From NCBI GenBank assembly GCA_008477525.1, contig SPDT01000009.1, positions 620,001 through 684,000 on the forward strand: DNA of 64,000 nucleotides. The letters run 5' to 3'. Position 1 is the stretch's first letter; every line of letters starts with the position of its first letter. Made by a program: the position numbers and the translations under genes. This document shows, piece after piece, positions 43,920-54,848 of this stretch. This DNA comes from Hypomyces perniciosus. Its lineage: Eukaryota > Ascomycota > Sordariomycetes > Hypocreales > Hypocreaceae. The notes under the pieces are model-generated. The model saw nothing but the letters and a program-made list of their open reading frames with translations, was not told the DNA's origin and did no database searches.

Positions 43920-45009
43920 TCAAAAGCGACGAGTTAGACACAAAGACAGGTGGAGCTGATTTTTATTATGGCGCAGAAGCCATTTGTTGTATCTCGCCAC
44001 GCCCATCTATGCATGCTATTGTTGAACCAGGTTATGAGTGTCTTTGTGTATTGAAGAGTCTGGGTTTCTACTTATGGCTGGCCGGACTAAAAAATCCGTT
44101 TAATTCCCAAAAATATCTCGAAATTGCTGATCACGCGATCTAAAACAAGCAGAAAAGAAATTGCTTGTGTATGTCTGGGCTTGCCGCCAATGGAATGCCA
44201 AATAAAGAGCCAAGCCCTGCCATGATATCCCCTAACTTTTTCGCTTGCGGGTGTTCGAAATCCGATAGAGCATCACGCCAAGTACATAGCAAAGACAGCC
44301 TGGGTGAGCTTGGCTGGGCTGCGGACGCGACTCTAACAGACCTGACTGGCGTCAGAAACAGGGAAGTGTTGGAACCGTTGGGACGAAGGTATTCGGCAGC
44401 TACCCTACACACAGCAATTCAACAAGTCAGCAACAATAGTTTTGGCTCTCCTGTAAAAAGGTTTTCTTAGCAACAACTATGAGCAGTCTGTTGGCGCAAG
44501 GGATTTTTCCAGGTCACTATCAGCTACAATCGCTGAGGTGTACACTTCATGAGGTACACACTTAACTTTTACTAGCTAATATAACGATTTAATATATATA
44601 TGCAAGGACGCAATCACCTATAATCTTTAAAAGCGAATAACTTCGTAACAGGATGCCGTAAGAGCGTACTTTTGGTACGCAAATCGCCAAAGAAACTAAG
44701 CCCTCAGGAGATACGATAAATTTCTTTATTAGTCAAGCGGGACCGTAAGATTAGGTGGAATGCGTTTGTGTGTTCAAGGGGTAGGTGGGTCAGTGTGAAT
44801 ACGATCCGCTGAGCTTTGTAGAAGGAATACAAGCGCAAATGGAAGTTATGTAATACATACAGCGGATTGGGATATAAAAGAAACAGCAGCTCTTCGGCTA
44901 CAATTTCCCCAACGTTGGGAAGACTGTGAAGAAGAGTTGACGGAGGTATGTATCGTGTTCTGAAAATGACCCCTGAAAATGCATGCTAACTACATACCAC
45001 ACAAACCAT
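43920..45009. other. No intact gene; possible upstream part of a transposase remnant
   Basis: The stretch between the MITE and the mariner remnant. Traces such as FPQRWEDCEEELTE near 44905-44945 may be the upstream part of the transposase, too decayed to call. Frames at 43862-44143 and 44165-44470 have no recognised motif. Confidence 0.4.
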
Positions 45010-45617
45010 CTTCTCATATGAGTCTTCTGTGAAAAACCAGCCCAATAACAGGCGCAGATGGGTGTTCAGGAAGCCTTACGAGAAGTTCAACAGGGCTGTG
45101 TTTAACTTCACAATCCACGGGAAGTCCAAGATCCCTCCAATGGTATGAGCAGGCATCTGGAAAGGGGATAGAACCGACCGAATCATTATGGAACGCGATG
45201 AGACGAGCTGGAAGAAAGGATATACATACTGCCAAAGGCCATGAAAAGCTCTGGAGGAGGGTCTTCTTAGACAATAAATGGCACACGCTGTTCCAGTAGG
45301 ATAAGGCCAGAATTCATACTGCAATAAGCGCCACGACATGGCTTCAAACTCATACAATCGACTTTCCGCCTCATCCGCCGGACTTGACCCCAATTGAACA
45401 TATCGGGCATGCTCTGAAGGCCCATCTAGTGGCTGCCTTCCCTCATCTTCGTTATCTCAATGATAATACAGCTTCAATTGCGGAATTAAAAGATAAACTG
45501 AAGGAGAGTTGGGCTGCGTTGGACCAGGATCTCCTTGACAGACAGATTGATTCAGTGCCGCACCGACTGACTGCAGTGCGCGAGGAACGGGGGCTATTAG
45601 ACAAAATATTAATCTAG
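45010..45617 (+). pseudogene. Tc1/mariner transposase, decayed catalytic half
   Basis: Plus frames give NNRRRWVFRKPYEKFNRAVF, IPPMVWAGIWKGDRTDRIIM and KKGYTYWQRP. After stops and a frameshift comes DLTPIEHIGHALKAHLVAAF (45370-45440), then SIAELKDKLKESWAALDQDL and LDRQIDSVPHRLTAV. This is the DDE_3/Tc1 pattern, in which 'xPDLNPIEHxW' carries the third catalytic acid. The segment that should hold the second catalytic Asp (about 45300) has stops. The frame end ILI* at 45617 fits the family C-terminus. I could not find TIRs, so the copy is truncated. Confidence 0.75.
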
Positions 45618-46230
45618 AGACTAAGGGCTATCTAATGATGTATCTCAATTTGAATTTGAATTGTCGGATTAACGAAGCAATTGGACAAGCCCATTTTTTT
45701 GGTTTATTCTGCAGCTGCATGAAGAGACACATCATGAAAAAGCATTTTGTGAGTGTTCAGTAGCTACAGATCGGATCCACACACTGGTGCTAAGTAGGGA
45801 ATTAGTCAGAAGGATTTACCGAATACCAATCGTTTGGCTCCTTCGAATATCGGCGAGTCTGTTGCTAGCTAGTTGGTGGAATGGTTGGCCCTTCCAGGTG
45901 GACGGAAATGGTAATTGGAAGATGAACGAACAGCTGTGTTTGTTTGAAAGTGCTGAGAATGTACAGTTAGGAGCGAAATCGCCGTCCAAGTAAACTCTTT
46001 TAGAGTCAGATCGGCCGCGTGATTAACATAATTATATAAAAAGTGGAGACAAAAAGAACTCACAGGGTCGCTATTCCCCTTTTGACAGCCAAAATGGTAC
46101 AAAAAATCCGTAATTCACATCATCAGAATTATGCAAGCGTCTAGATGTACCTTCTCGCGCTTTTCCGTAAGAATCATAGTGTCTTGGCACCTATACCTTA
46201 TACGGCTAAACTAGTGCTAATTTTCGCCAT
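45618..46230. other. No supportable gene
   Basis: A plus frame (45787-45993) contains CLFESAENVQLGAKSPSK. AATGTACAGTTAGGAGCGAAAT resembles AATGTTCAGCTTGAGGGTGCG at 58321, so both may derive from one lost gene or element. Not enough for a call. Confidence 0.35.
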
Positions 46231-46706
46231 TACGGAGTACAAGGTAGAGTCGTAAAGAGAAGAGTCACTTCATAACCGGTGGCACCCCTGCCGCACAGTA
46301 CTTGTTAAGACCCTACCTATGAAAGTCAACCAAGCCTGCGGTAACGTACTGTAATAGTAAGGCATATTCCCCTACACATATCGCTACAGCTATCTCTTTT
46401 AGCGATCCTTCAGGGCCATACTCACTAAAAAGCAACCAGACTCATTATTAGGTCTATAGATACCTATTTTCTAGTCATTATCACCACTACTGCTATAGCT
46501 GCTTAACTGTAGTTTACTTTTTATTTAGGATATATGCAATTCGCCATAAATGAATTTTTTTGTTAAGTAGTTAGTAAACCTGATAGAAATTTGGCCTTTT
46601 ATGGCAAATAAAATACTGTATACAGGCCAGTAGTTAGTACTGTGTGGCAGGGGCTGCTAGTTGCGAAGTGACTCTTCTCTTTGCGGCTCAACCTTCGCAC
46701 TCCGTA
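46231..46706. mobile_element. TIR element (MITE) of 476 bp with ~70-bp inverted repeats
   Basis: Left 46231-46307 and right 46637-46706 are inverted repeats sharing AAAGAGAAGAGTCACTTC and the GCAC...CACAGTAC region. The ends are TACGGAGTAC and its complement GCACTCCGTA, giving a TA at each side. The AT-rich centre encodes nothing. The terminus contains the 9-mer that is over-represented across the window. Confidence 0.8.
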
Positions 46707-47580
46707 CATTAATCAAGCTTTCAGGTTGATTAGCATAATCACGACTGCTTACCTGTCCATATAATACTGCTAAACACGTGTGTATACCCGTGATATATCT
46801 ATTTCTATACTTTTCGCCACGTCGCGACCGCGGCGCGCCGACAATATTATTTTTCCAATCACTAGAAAAGGAAGGCGGTGGGGAAACCCCGGTTGTGGCG
46901 CGCATAACTTTATTATGCTAATCACGCGGCTGATCTGAGCACGCACAGTGCTGATTACTGACGTAGCCATGACCAAGGTACAAATTTCGTCGAACTCCAG
47001 CAGGCCGCAGCGTGACGAAGGCTCATAGGCACACGGGTACCCGTGCATGTAAAATCCACGCAGAAAATGTAGACACTGATTTCGGCCTCTACTATAAAGC
47101 GGGGAGGAATGCAAGACAGGATAAACAGAAGAAAGGACACTGCAGGGGCTTCAAGGAGATATGGCAAACTTGAGAAACACACATGTACACTAACTAGAGT
47201 TGCCCTCATTGACAAATAGACTTTTGACGCATTGCCTCAGGAGGCCAAAAGTCAACAAATGAACATTGCAGTCCAAGCAGACAAACGGATACCTCTCAGC
47301 CATTGTCGTCTAAATATGGACAATGTTTAATATTTTAAATATTCTATGCAAAAGCTAATACATAGGTAATGCCAATTATCAACTTTCGCATACGGAATAA
47401 CCTCCAGCGCTAAAGGCAAAAAATGGACATTTTTAGTAGTGAGCCTATATTGACCATTGGGGCATAGAGGTTAAAGGACGCTCTATGCTAGATGTGTACA
47501 TAAGACGTGGGTGATATCTGCTTCTCATCTTTTCTCGCCGTTTCTTTCATAGCCATTGGAGTTCTTTCAGTACCATCGCG
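46707..47580. other. Chitinase upstream region with a MITE terminus
   Basis: TGTAGACACTGATTTCGGCC at about 47068-47097 matches the inner terminus of the mariner-type MITE, so a broken copy lies here. The remainder up to the chitinase start holds no gene. Frames on the minus strand (46657-47215) lack motifs. Confidence 0.45.
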
Positions 47581-48886
47581 ATGCGTTCCTCAATGCTCGC
47601 CACAATGGCAGCCGCCGCCACCAGCGCGGTGGCCAAGCCTCGTCTTACCATGTACTTGGACCCGTAAGTCCAGCTTCCGCCATGGCCCTCATCACAGATG
47701 AATCATTTCCCCTAGATGACTAGATATACTCACATCTTTTCAGATGGCACACCGCGAACTTGCCGGACAAGTCCATCACTGTTGGTGTCACCCACATCAT
47801 CACCGCGTTTGCTGATACAACCCTCTTCAACTGGGGCGGGCAGTATATTCCCTTCATGCCTCTGAGCCAAATTCGTGCAATGTTCGATGAAGCTGCCAAG
47901 GTGTGCATGGCCATCGGCGGCTGGGGAGACACGGCTGGTTTCAGTGCTGGCGCCGCAACTGAGCAGACGCGCAAGACCTACGCTAAGAATGTTGCTGCTA
48001 CGCTCGACAGACTTGGATATGACTGTGTCGGTAAGCATGATCTCAACCGTGGCTGCGATTAGGGGTTGCAGTATTGACTCATGTTCTGCAGATATTGACT
48101 GGGAATATCCTGGCGGCAATGGTGAGGACTATAGGTCAATCCCCAACGACAAGAAGACGAGTGAGATTGAGACCTTCCCACTGTTTCTAGCCGAGATCAA
48201 GGCAGCAATTGGCAGCAAGGGACTTTCCATCGCTGTGCCTGGACGCGAGGAGGATATGATTGCCTTTACAACACAGCAGGTGCCCAAGATTAACAAGATT
48301 GTGGACCACGTCAATGTGAGTGCAAATGTCAGTGCTTCAAATGCGATACAACGAACTGACATATCTCTAGGTCATGACTTATGATTTAATGAACCGCCGA
48401 ATGAACCGGACCACCCATCACACCTCTGTCGCCAGTTCACTCGACACCATCAACATTTATCTCAACAGCGGCATGACCGCTAGCAAGATGAGTCTCGGCT
48501 TTGCCTTTTACGCTAAGTGGTTCACCACCAAGAACGGTATCGTCTGCACCACCCCCACTGGCTGTGAGGCTGCCGTTCTTGAAACCCCTGGCGGCGTCGA
48601 CACTGGTCTATCTGGCGCCGTCACATTCGAAGCGGCGAACTGGGGAGGCGACCTGCTGAACGCCATCCAGAACGGGTGGGAGGACAGCCAGCTGGGCGGC
48701 CAGTGGTACTGGGACTCGGACAAGAAGGTGTATTGGACTTGGGACACACCCAAGCTAATTGCGCGCAAGTTCACGGACATTGTCGCTGCTAAGGGACTGG
48801 GTGGTGTGATGGCATGGAGCTTGATGCAGGACAGTCACGACTGGAGTCGCTTCAAGGTTATGAAGGCCGGCGTTGCATCGCTGTAG
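47581..48886 (+). CDS. GH18 chitinase, four exons
   Basis: Exons are 47581-47663, 47744-48030, 48092-48315 and 48371-48886 (369 aa); introns of 80, 61 and 55 nt have GTAAGT, GTAAGC and GTGAGT donors. The catalytic signature D121-x-x-D124-x-D126-x-E128 is spelled by CVDIDWEYPGG, with E128 as the acid catalyst; codon D124 spans the exon 2-3 junction. AKVCMAIGGWGD (~79-90) is the S/A-x-G-G motif, and VDHVNVMTYDLMNRR is the M-x-Y-D motif. The end of the barrel is GLGGVMAWSLMQDSHDW. The enzyme hydrolyses beta-1,4 GlcNAc links of chitin. The first ~18 residues (MRSSMLATMAAAATSAVAK) may be a signal peptide; no chitin-binding domain is attached. All catalytic residues are present, so the gene should be functional. 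Confidence 0.92.
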
Positions 48887-49204
48887 TGATTTGGATGTTT
48901 TAGATAAGAATACCCTTTTTTTAAAAAAAGAAATGATACCTTCTTTCTCACCAGGTTAACGTGTCCATGTCTTTTTAGCGGGCATCTCCAACGCAACAGA
49001 ACTTCACTTATCTTTACTTCTTCGTCTTCACCTTCTCTTCTATTCAGTCATGTATCCGTCTTCATTAACTGACATCCCCATGAAGTGCCGCAATCCCACT
49101 GATACTAAAACAGTCTGCAGGGCAAGGACAATTGATGCCCTACTCTCACTAGCATGTACAAAAATCAGGGGAATAAGAAGAATAAAAACTTCTTGACTTC
49201 CAGT
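48887..49204. other. Chitinase 3' flank
   Basis: T-rich 3' flank with no gene; a run of A/T at 48917-48930 could be part of the polyadenylation region. Confidence 0.4.
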
Positions 49205-49428
49205 GTACTGTATTAACAAATGCTTAGAGCGATTTTCGGCCATTTCTTGTCGTTATCCTCTATAGTTCACTGACGGCGTTATTATTATATAATGTTAGGT
49301 AGGCATTAAGAAAGTATGGTCCGACTACCTTCAGAGAAGTACTGGCTACAGAAATTTTAGGTATGGTCTATGCCCGGAAACATTCTATATACACAGAATA
49401 CAGACACTGGTTTCGGCCTCTTCTATGG
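49205..49428. mobile_element. MITE fragment (right half)
   Basis: GCTTAGAGCGATTTTCGGCC, GGCATTAAGAAAGTATGGTC and GGTATGGTCTATGCCCGGAA match the inner and right part of the MITEs at 43451 and 54849. The right terminus CTGGTTTCGGCCTCTTCTATG is degraded, and the left terminus is not recognisable. It directly precedes the family C LTR. Confidence 0.7.
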
Positions 49429-49433
49429 CATAT

Positions 49434-49672
49434 TGTCGGATAACGTCGGTCTAGTTGTTGGAATAAGCAAAAATGTATATGCAAGGGAACCTGTGGTCTG
49501 ACGTGAGGTGAAACAGAACGCGCGGCGTTCTGATTCTATGATAAAATGGCGGGAGGAGAATCCAAGGAAGAGGGCAAAAAGAAAAGAGAAAAATGGAGCA
49601 ATTGAGTGGAATTCTGGCGCCCTATCTTCGTGATGTGAACAAGCTGACTACGTAACTGGTTTTTCCGAAACA
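49434..49672 (+). repeat. Solo LTR, family C
   Basis: 239-bp sequence from TGTCGGATAACGTCGG to TTTTCCGAAACA. It is nearly the reverse complement of 62701-62937. CATAT at 49429-49433 recurs at 49671-49675, overlapping the last bases, so a CATAT target duplication is possible if the end is read two bases shorter. TGTCGGA...TCCGACA-type ends are common in fungal Copia LTRs. Confidence 0.8.
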
Positions 49673-50435
49673 TATAAGTATTATTCTACATCGTAATTAA
49701 AATAGTTTTAAAAATCCAGGTTTTAGGTGTTTCAAAATGGGTATGTTAGCGTGCATCGTCACTTTTGTCTCTCTACAGAGTACTGTGATATGCATTGTTG
49801 CAGATAAGGGGGAAAGGGGGAAGAAAGGAAGGGAAAAGGCACGATACGCTTCATGCGCATCACACTGTATCCCCTTGTGCGCTATTAAGGCCACGATAGG
49901 GCTCTGACGGCAAAGTGTGGCATAGTGGCCGGGTAGAAAGTCAGGACAGAACGTGGATGTACTCACACAGTTGGAGCTTGTGGGTCCCTTCCATCGATGA
50001 GGGTGTCTATCAATGCGCATGGATGATATTAGTCACTCTGCTTCCTCCGTCATCCTCGTGATACATCATGCCCCACATTTAAAACCAAGGTCAATGACTA
50101 ATTTGCGAACGCTAAACCTGGCCTAACTGTCCTGTACTAACTATTAGTGTTCTTAACGGGATCCATTTTGGAGGTGGCTCATCTACCCCTCAAATAATTA
50201 TTCATGGCATTGGAGCGTGGTATGTATTGTTGATAAAAGTTCCTGGACCCCTTTCATCATCACTATGATTCATCCAGCTTTCACTATTTTTTACTTCATA
50301 ATACGGTCTCATAGGGGGCGGGATTTAGAGGTTGCTATACTTAAGAAATTTCTTAAGCATCTCATAGTATCCCTTATTGAGATGTCCGTGACTTCTTAAA
50401 CTAGTTCTAGCTCGCCAGTCTCCAGTAAACCATCT
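49673..50435. other. No supportable gene
   Basis: Between two LTRs. A 107-codon minus frame (49697-50020) has no motif. Confidence 0.4.
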
Positions 50436-50440
50436 CCTGT

Positions 50441-50664
50441 TGTCAACATCATAATGGATCTACAACCATTTATCCAAGGTATTTTATCCGTAATCCAGCA
50501 ATTACGGATATTCTAGTCTATTCAGCCAGAATGGCTATATTGCCAGTCTTTTTCATGTATTTAAGCAGCAGCTTTACCCACCTAACTTGGGATCAGCTAG
50601 AGTGTCGAATTCAATCATTTTTAATCCACCTATGAGCCCTCAAACCGTTGATCTGTGATTGATA
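50441..50664 (-). repeat. Solo LTR, family A, TSD CCTGT
   Basis: 224-bp copy in reverse orientation, from TGTCAACATCATAATGG to CTGTGATTGATA, flanked by CCTGT at 50436-50440 and 50665-50669. It keeps TTCATGTATTTAAGCAGCAG and CTTGGGATCAGC of the family core. Confidence 0.9.
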
Positions 50665-50962
50665 CCTGTGAGCTCCATTCAAAATTCTCAGAGAAGCAAC
50701 AGGGTATTTTGCAGAGATGGCCAAAAAATATTGTATCGTAGTGGAGCATTTAGTAGTAAGATAGGTTGGCAATGTGTATGTCACGTGGCGTCCGCCTACC
50801 AGTTAGGGCTTGGGTTGTTCTTGATATTCCGGTGTAATTTTGCATTGATCTTTAGTACGTAACCTTTGGGAGCAGTTTTCCTACATACAATGAGCCGCCG
50901 CCAAAGAAAAAAGAGATTCTTTGAGCGTTGTATCTAGGACTGCTTATCAATTCTCTTTGAAT

Positions 50963-51841
50963 TCATCGTCCCGAAATTCCCCCCCGCTTATCTTTCCGTG
51001 GCAACACAGTGCTTTGTGATGAGATGCAAATATTTCGAACCCGCCACCATTCTTCCTCTTCGAATATCCTATTGCAACAAGGGCATTTTGGACTTGTGGT
51101 CACGTGGACCAGAAAACAGGGTTTATGATAAACGTGTCCTAAGTGTATCAGTTCCCATGCCATAGGATATTGGCCGGGGCTCCTACTGACCACATTCTAG
51201 GCAGAGGAGGTTCCCCGTCTCAAAGCTTTCCAGGCAGATTGAGCATTCCGGGGCCAATCCAAAAACATTTCTACCGTTATTTTTACCATAATTTGCATGA
51301 TTCAGTATGTTACATTTAAAATCAGAACTGCCCCAACGGTTGATAGCATTTTGATTACATGGTTTACAGTAGAGCTAGTTGCAGAACGGTGTCAGACGAC
51401 TGGCACTCCGGCGATAATATGACGACTTACGCAACCACATCTGCGCAATACAGCTGTCTCCTCTATAATGCCATTGCAGCGAATGCAAAAGAAGCCCATG
51501 TTAGCATGGCTTTCCGGCAGTTTTGTTTTCACATCATTAGGATATGAGCGGACATCCGCGTCCCCGGTAGACTCAATGCATGTAAACTTCCTCTTTCTTA
51601 TACTATTCAAGTTTCCATCTAGGTTATCATGAGTGATGGGATCGTTGACAGCCGACCTTCGTTGCAGCGTCGGAACTGAACTAGATCCATTATCTCTAAA
51701 GCAAATTCGCACAGTTCGACGATAGTTAGATGATGAGGTATCTGATGCTGCCATGATGCAGATGGTACCAGACCTTAGGACTAGGCTATCAGGATATTCC
51801 GAAGAGAAGTGGAAGAAGGAATACATGTCCCGTTCAGTCAA
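50963..51841 (-). CDS. RING-type zinc-finger protein, three exons
   Basis: Exons are 51841-51431, 51374-51191 and 51138-50963 (256 aa); introns of 56 nt (GTAAGT...ACTAG) and 52 nt (GTCAGT...ACTTAG). The spliced protein has a first Cys cluster FFCIRCNGIIEETAVLRRCG, then CLYCKPCNQNA, and a second PECSICLESFETGNLLCLECG, then HVYHKPCF and KCPCCNRIF. The second is a RING finger (C-x2-C...C-x2-C...H-x2/3-C...C-x2-C), with C-G-H-V-Y-H-K-P-C typical of E3 ligases. Both clusters cross introns, and splicing is needed to complete each of them, which supports the model. Residues 30-110 are Ser/Arg-rich. By family it would act as an E3 ubiquitin ligase or scaffold. Start choice is uncertain: MTERD... at residue 1 or MAASDTSSS near residue 29. 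Confidence 0.75.
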
Positions 51842-52664
51842 TAAATATTTATCATCCTGAAAATCGACTCAATGAGGCGATACTTATTGCAGCTTGATCC
51901 GGCAGAGATATTCATTTAGTTTACACTTGTGCAAGCGCCAGTTTCGTCGTATGCATCAATCAAGCTGTCGTAAGTGCTGCAAGGATATTGAGTATAGTCA
52001 TATATCATCGATTCGTAGACGGCTCTTTCTAGCCCACAGTTGGACGTCATTTGCCAACACTAAATTTCGAGCGCCTTTCTTCAGATGAACTTGTTACATA
52101 CTTTGGTGGATTGTTACGGAGCTTTGAATGAGGGTAGGAGTTGAAATCTTTGGGAGAGGTGTGGCCACATCAGTGCCATGGATAAGGTTCAAATGTTAGC
52201 AGTGGCATAGCCCGTCTTAGTCCGGTCAGCCGAAGGTCGGGATGTGGACTGTGGCATGACAAGAACGATACCAATCCAACTATCGCAGTTTGCACATCCA
52301 TGCCTTGCTGCACAACCACTTGACGGCTTTGAGGAAGAAAAAAGGATGAATAGCCGTCAACATGTGAGAAGGGGGACTTTTTAAGTATGTACGAAGGACG
52401 ATATGCACACTGACCATTGCAAGATTACTCAAGAGGACAAACAACAAGTGAATCGAATAAACGACATGGAAGATACAGAGACAAAAGAGTGGAGAATGAC
52501 GTGCGCCATGTGGCAAGTTTTAGTCACAACCAGCTGCGCCACCAGCGGTTGCCTCCACTATTTACAGTCGTCATGTGACAAGCTTGATGCAGACCTGGAA
52601 CCAATAAAACCGGCTAGGTAAGTCTATTATCGCTACCTAGGAAACTATACTCCGTACTATGTAC
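51842..52664. other. No supportable gene
   Basis: Short frames only. TACTCCGTA occurs at 52648-52656, next to the following TIR fragment. Confidence 0.4.
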
Positions 52665-52800
52665 AGTGAAAGGCGGAATGAGTGTCGTAGCTTTGTTAGT
52701 TAATTATTCTACTGGCAGCCATTTCAGGCCCCTTGTGGCTTTGCAGTTTGTACCTCGAAGGTACCGCTACTAAATGTCATAACAAAGCAGCAAGAACCAC
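52665..52800. mobile_element. One-ended fragment of the 2.2 kb TIR element family
   Basis: CAGTGAAAGGCGGAATGAGTG, CCCTTGTGGCTTTGC, TGTACCTCGAAGGTACCGCT and GTCATAACAAAGCAGCAA parallel 38510-38655 in the left end of the element at 38508. No matching right terminus was seen. Confidence 0.65.
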
Positions 52801-53082
52801 CTCTTGCCATGCATCTACTCTATAGTTTACAAGTGGGCAGTGACATGTGGACTTTTAAGAAATTCTGTAAAGCGCATCGTCGCTCTGGTTCCATCACCCA
52901 GTTAATGTTTTAGTTGTATGTACTGTCCAGTAGGGACCAAGTTCAGCCTCCGCATTTTAGTATCAAGCTATTTCTGAACATGGGTCGTTTTCTGCTGAAT
53001 ATGGCTGAATACAGGATGTGGCCAGAGCACTTAGTGTGCATGGAGCCGCCAAAACTTAGCAGACTAGCTATATTACCCGTTG

Positions 53083-53240
53083 GTGGGTATAGACCATGCC
53101 TAAAATTTCCTTAGCCAGAACTTCTCTGAAGGTAGTCAGACCATACATACTTTCCTTGTGTCTACCTAACATTACATAAGGATAACGCCGTCAGTGACCT
53201 ATATAGGATAACGACAAGAAATGGCCCAAAATCGCTCTAA
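53083..53240. mobile_element. Inverted MITE fragment
   Basis: Reverse complement of the inner part of the MITE at 49205-49428 (TAGACCATGCCTAAAATTTCC, CCGTCAGTGACCTATATAGG, AAATGGCCCAAAATCGCTC). Both ends are lost. Confidence 0.65.
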
Positions 53241-53377
53241 GTATGTAGACCTGAGTCACATGACTAGGTAGGTTTGACAGTCGTAATTTCTTATGCATAA
53301 AGGAGCCGCCGGTCTCTGAATATCTTTGAATACCTGGTACGGTTGTGCTCAAGAATGCCTTCCTCCCATTGTGCACA

Positions 53378-54271
53378 ATGAATAGAGAAAATGCCAGCTC
53401 CTCTGATTCTTCTCTTACTAGCTACGATTATGACGGAATAACAGTGGAGTTAACAAACGAGTTGTGGGAAGAAGGTGCTTATGAGAAGTCGCCAGAGCTC
53501 TTGAAGAACATCGCGAACACCCCCGAAAAAGAACTTGAGATTGCCAAGGAATCTTATCGAGATATGCAAAGCTCTAAAGGTCCTGATCATCTACACACTC
53601 TTGCAGCTATGAATAAGTTGGGAATCCTTTATGCTGGTCAAAAAGAATATCTGAAAGCTCAAAAGCTCTACCAGCGAGCCTTGGCAAAATATGCGAGAAT
53701 ACTTGGAGAAAATCATCCCTCAACAATCACAGTTCTGAACAACTTAGCCCTAGTGTACGCCGATCAAGGGCGATTTGAAGAGGCCGAACAAATATTTCGG
53801 CGTGCTCTAAGTGATGAAAACCCAGAATCTATTCCGAGCGATATATCTGTACCTAGGGTGTTGAACAATCTTGGGTCACTTCTCAAGAGCCGAGGAAGGT
53901 TACAGGAGGCAGAGGAGCTATATGACCAATCAATAATTAAGTACGAGAAAATATTGGGACCATGCCACCCATTGAGTCTGGATGTGGTCAACAACCAGGG
54001 CGTCGTGTATGCCAATACTATGCGCCTGCAGGACGCTGAAGAGATGTTCCAGCGTGCCATATGCGGCTATGAGGAGACTCTAGGAAAGTATCACCCCTCA
54101 ACCCTCGGGGCTATCAATAATTTAGCCCGACTCAGAGTTGACCAGGGTCAAAACACAGAGGCGGCGGAGTTGTATTCATGGGCATTGGATGGATATAAGA
54201 GAGTCTTTGGTACTTCCCACCCGAGGTATCAATTTGTTCTAGAAAGTATGTTATCTTTTACCCTGTCATGA
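53378..54271 (+). CDS. Kinesin-light-chain-type TPR protein
   Basis: 297 aa from the ATG at 53378; the frame is open 11 codons further but without ATG. After a Ser-rich start, at least four 42-residue TPR units follow: HTLAAMNKLGILYAGQKEYL, ...TVLNNLALVYADQGRFEEAE, ...RVLNNLGSLLKSRGRLQEAE, ...DVVNNQGVVYANTMRLQDAE and ...GAINNLARLRVDQGQNTEAA. They are separated by EKILGPCHP or EETLGKYHPST linkers of the kinesin-light-chain type (G-x-x-H-P-x-T). In fungi such repeats form the sensor end of NLR-like proteins (NACHT/NB-ARC plus TPR), but no nucleotide-binding domain precedes it, so it is stand-alone or truncated at the 5' side. The preceding 60 residues (TVELTNELWEEGAYEKSPEL) show no motif. Confidence 0.8.
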   Translation: MNRENASSSDSSLTSYDYDGITVELTNELWEEGAYEKSPELLKNIANTPEKELEIAKESYRDMQSSKGPDHLHTLAAMNKLGILYAGQKEYLKAQKLYQRALAKYARILGENHPSTITVLNNLALVYADQGRFEEAEQIFRRALSDENPESIPSDISVPRVLNNLGSLLKSRGRLQEAEELYDQSIIKYEKILGPCHPLSLDVVNNQGVVYANTMRLQDAEEMFQRAICGYEETLGKYHPSTLGAINNLARLRVDQGQNTEAAELYSWALDGYKRVFGTSHPRYQFVLESMLSFTLS

Positions 54272-54846
54272 CTACTACATGGCGCGGTAAGTGCGGTAGT
54301 CGGGAGTTTACTTTGAGCTTAGTGTGGATATATCAATGAGAAGGACAGCGCCGGCACAAGTCTTATGGAATATTCATGCATTTGAGTAGCTATGCATCGA
54401 ACACAAAATGGGAAAATGAGCCCCATGTAGATAAGATAGATATCTCATTCGTGCATATCTCTAGTAGGTTTCATGATTAGTTTCCCATCAATAGCTTAAG
54501 CGCTTTAACACTTCGAGGGTCTTAACACCCACACCTACAGTTTATAAAAGTTGTGTGGTATGGTGGTTTCGGACATCATGTTCAAAATCGTACAATCATT
54601 CATGACAGGAGTTCATCTTGATGCGTGCTCATTCGTTGAAAAGGGGATGAGAGGGTGAGAAACGTCTACGTCTCGGCCCAGGACTCCAACTCGACTCGGA
54701 AATCGGAATGAGGGTTGAAAGGTGTAAAGGTACGGAGTACAAACAAGCCTACACACAAGAAGGGTTATCAGATCTCTCCGTGGGTTGGAATGCGCTACGC
54801 CATTCTGGGCAACGGTTCCCCTTAGAGTTATCATTCATGGCTGAGG
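54272..54846. other. No supportable gene
   Basis: A TACGGAGTA copy lies at 54731-54739. The minus frame 54613-54834 does not match BTB proteins, so the BTB pseudogene does not continue past the MITE. Confidence 0.4.
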
Positions 54847-54848
54847 TA

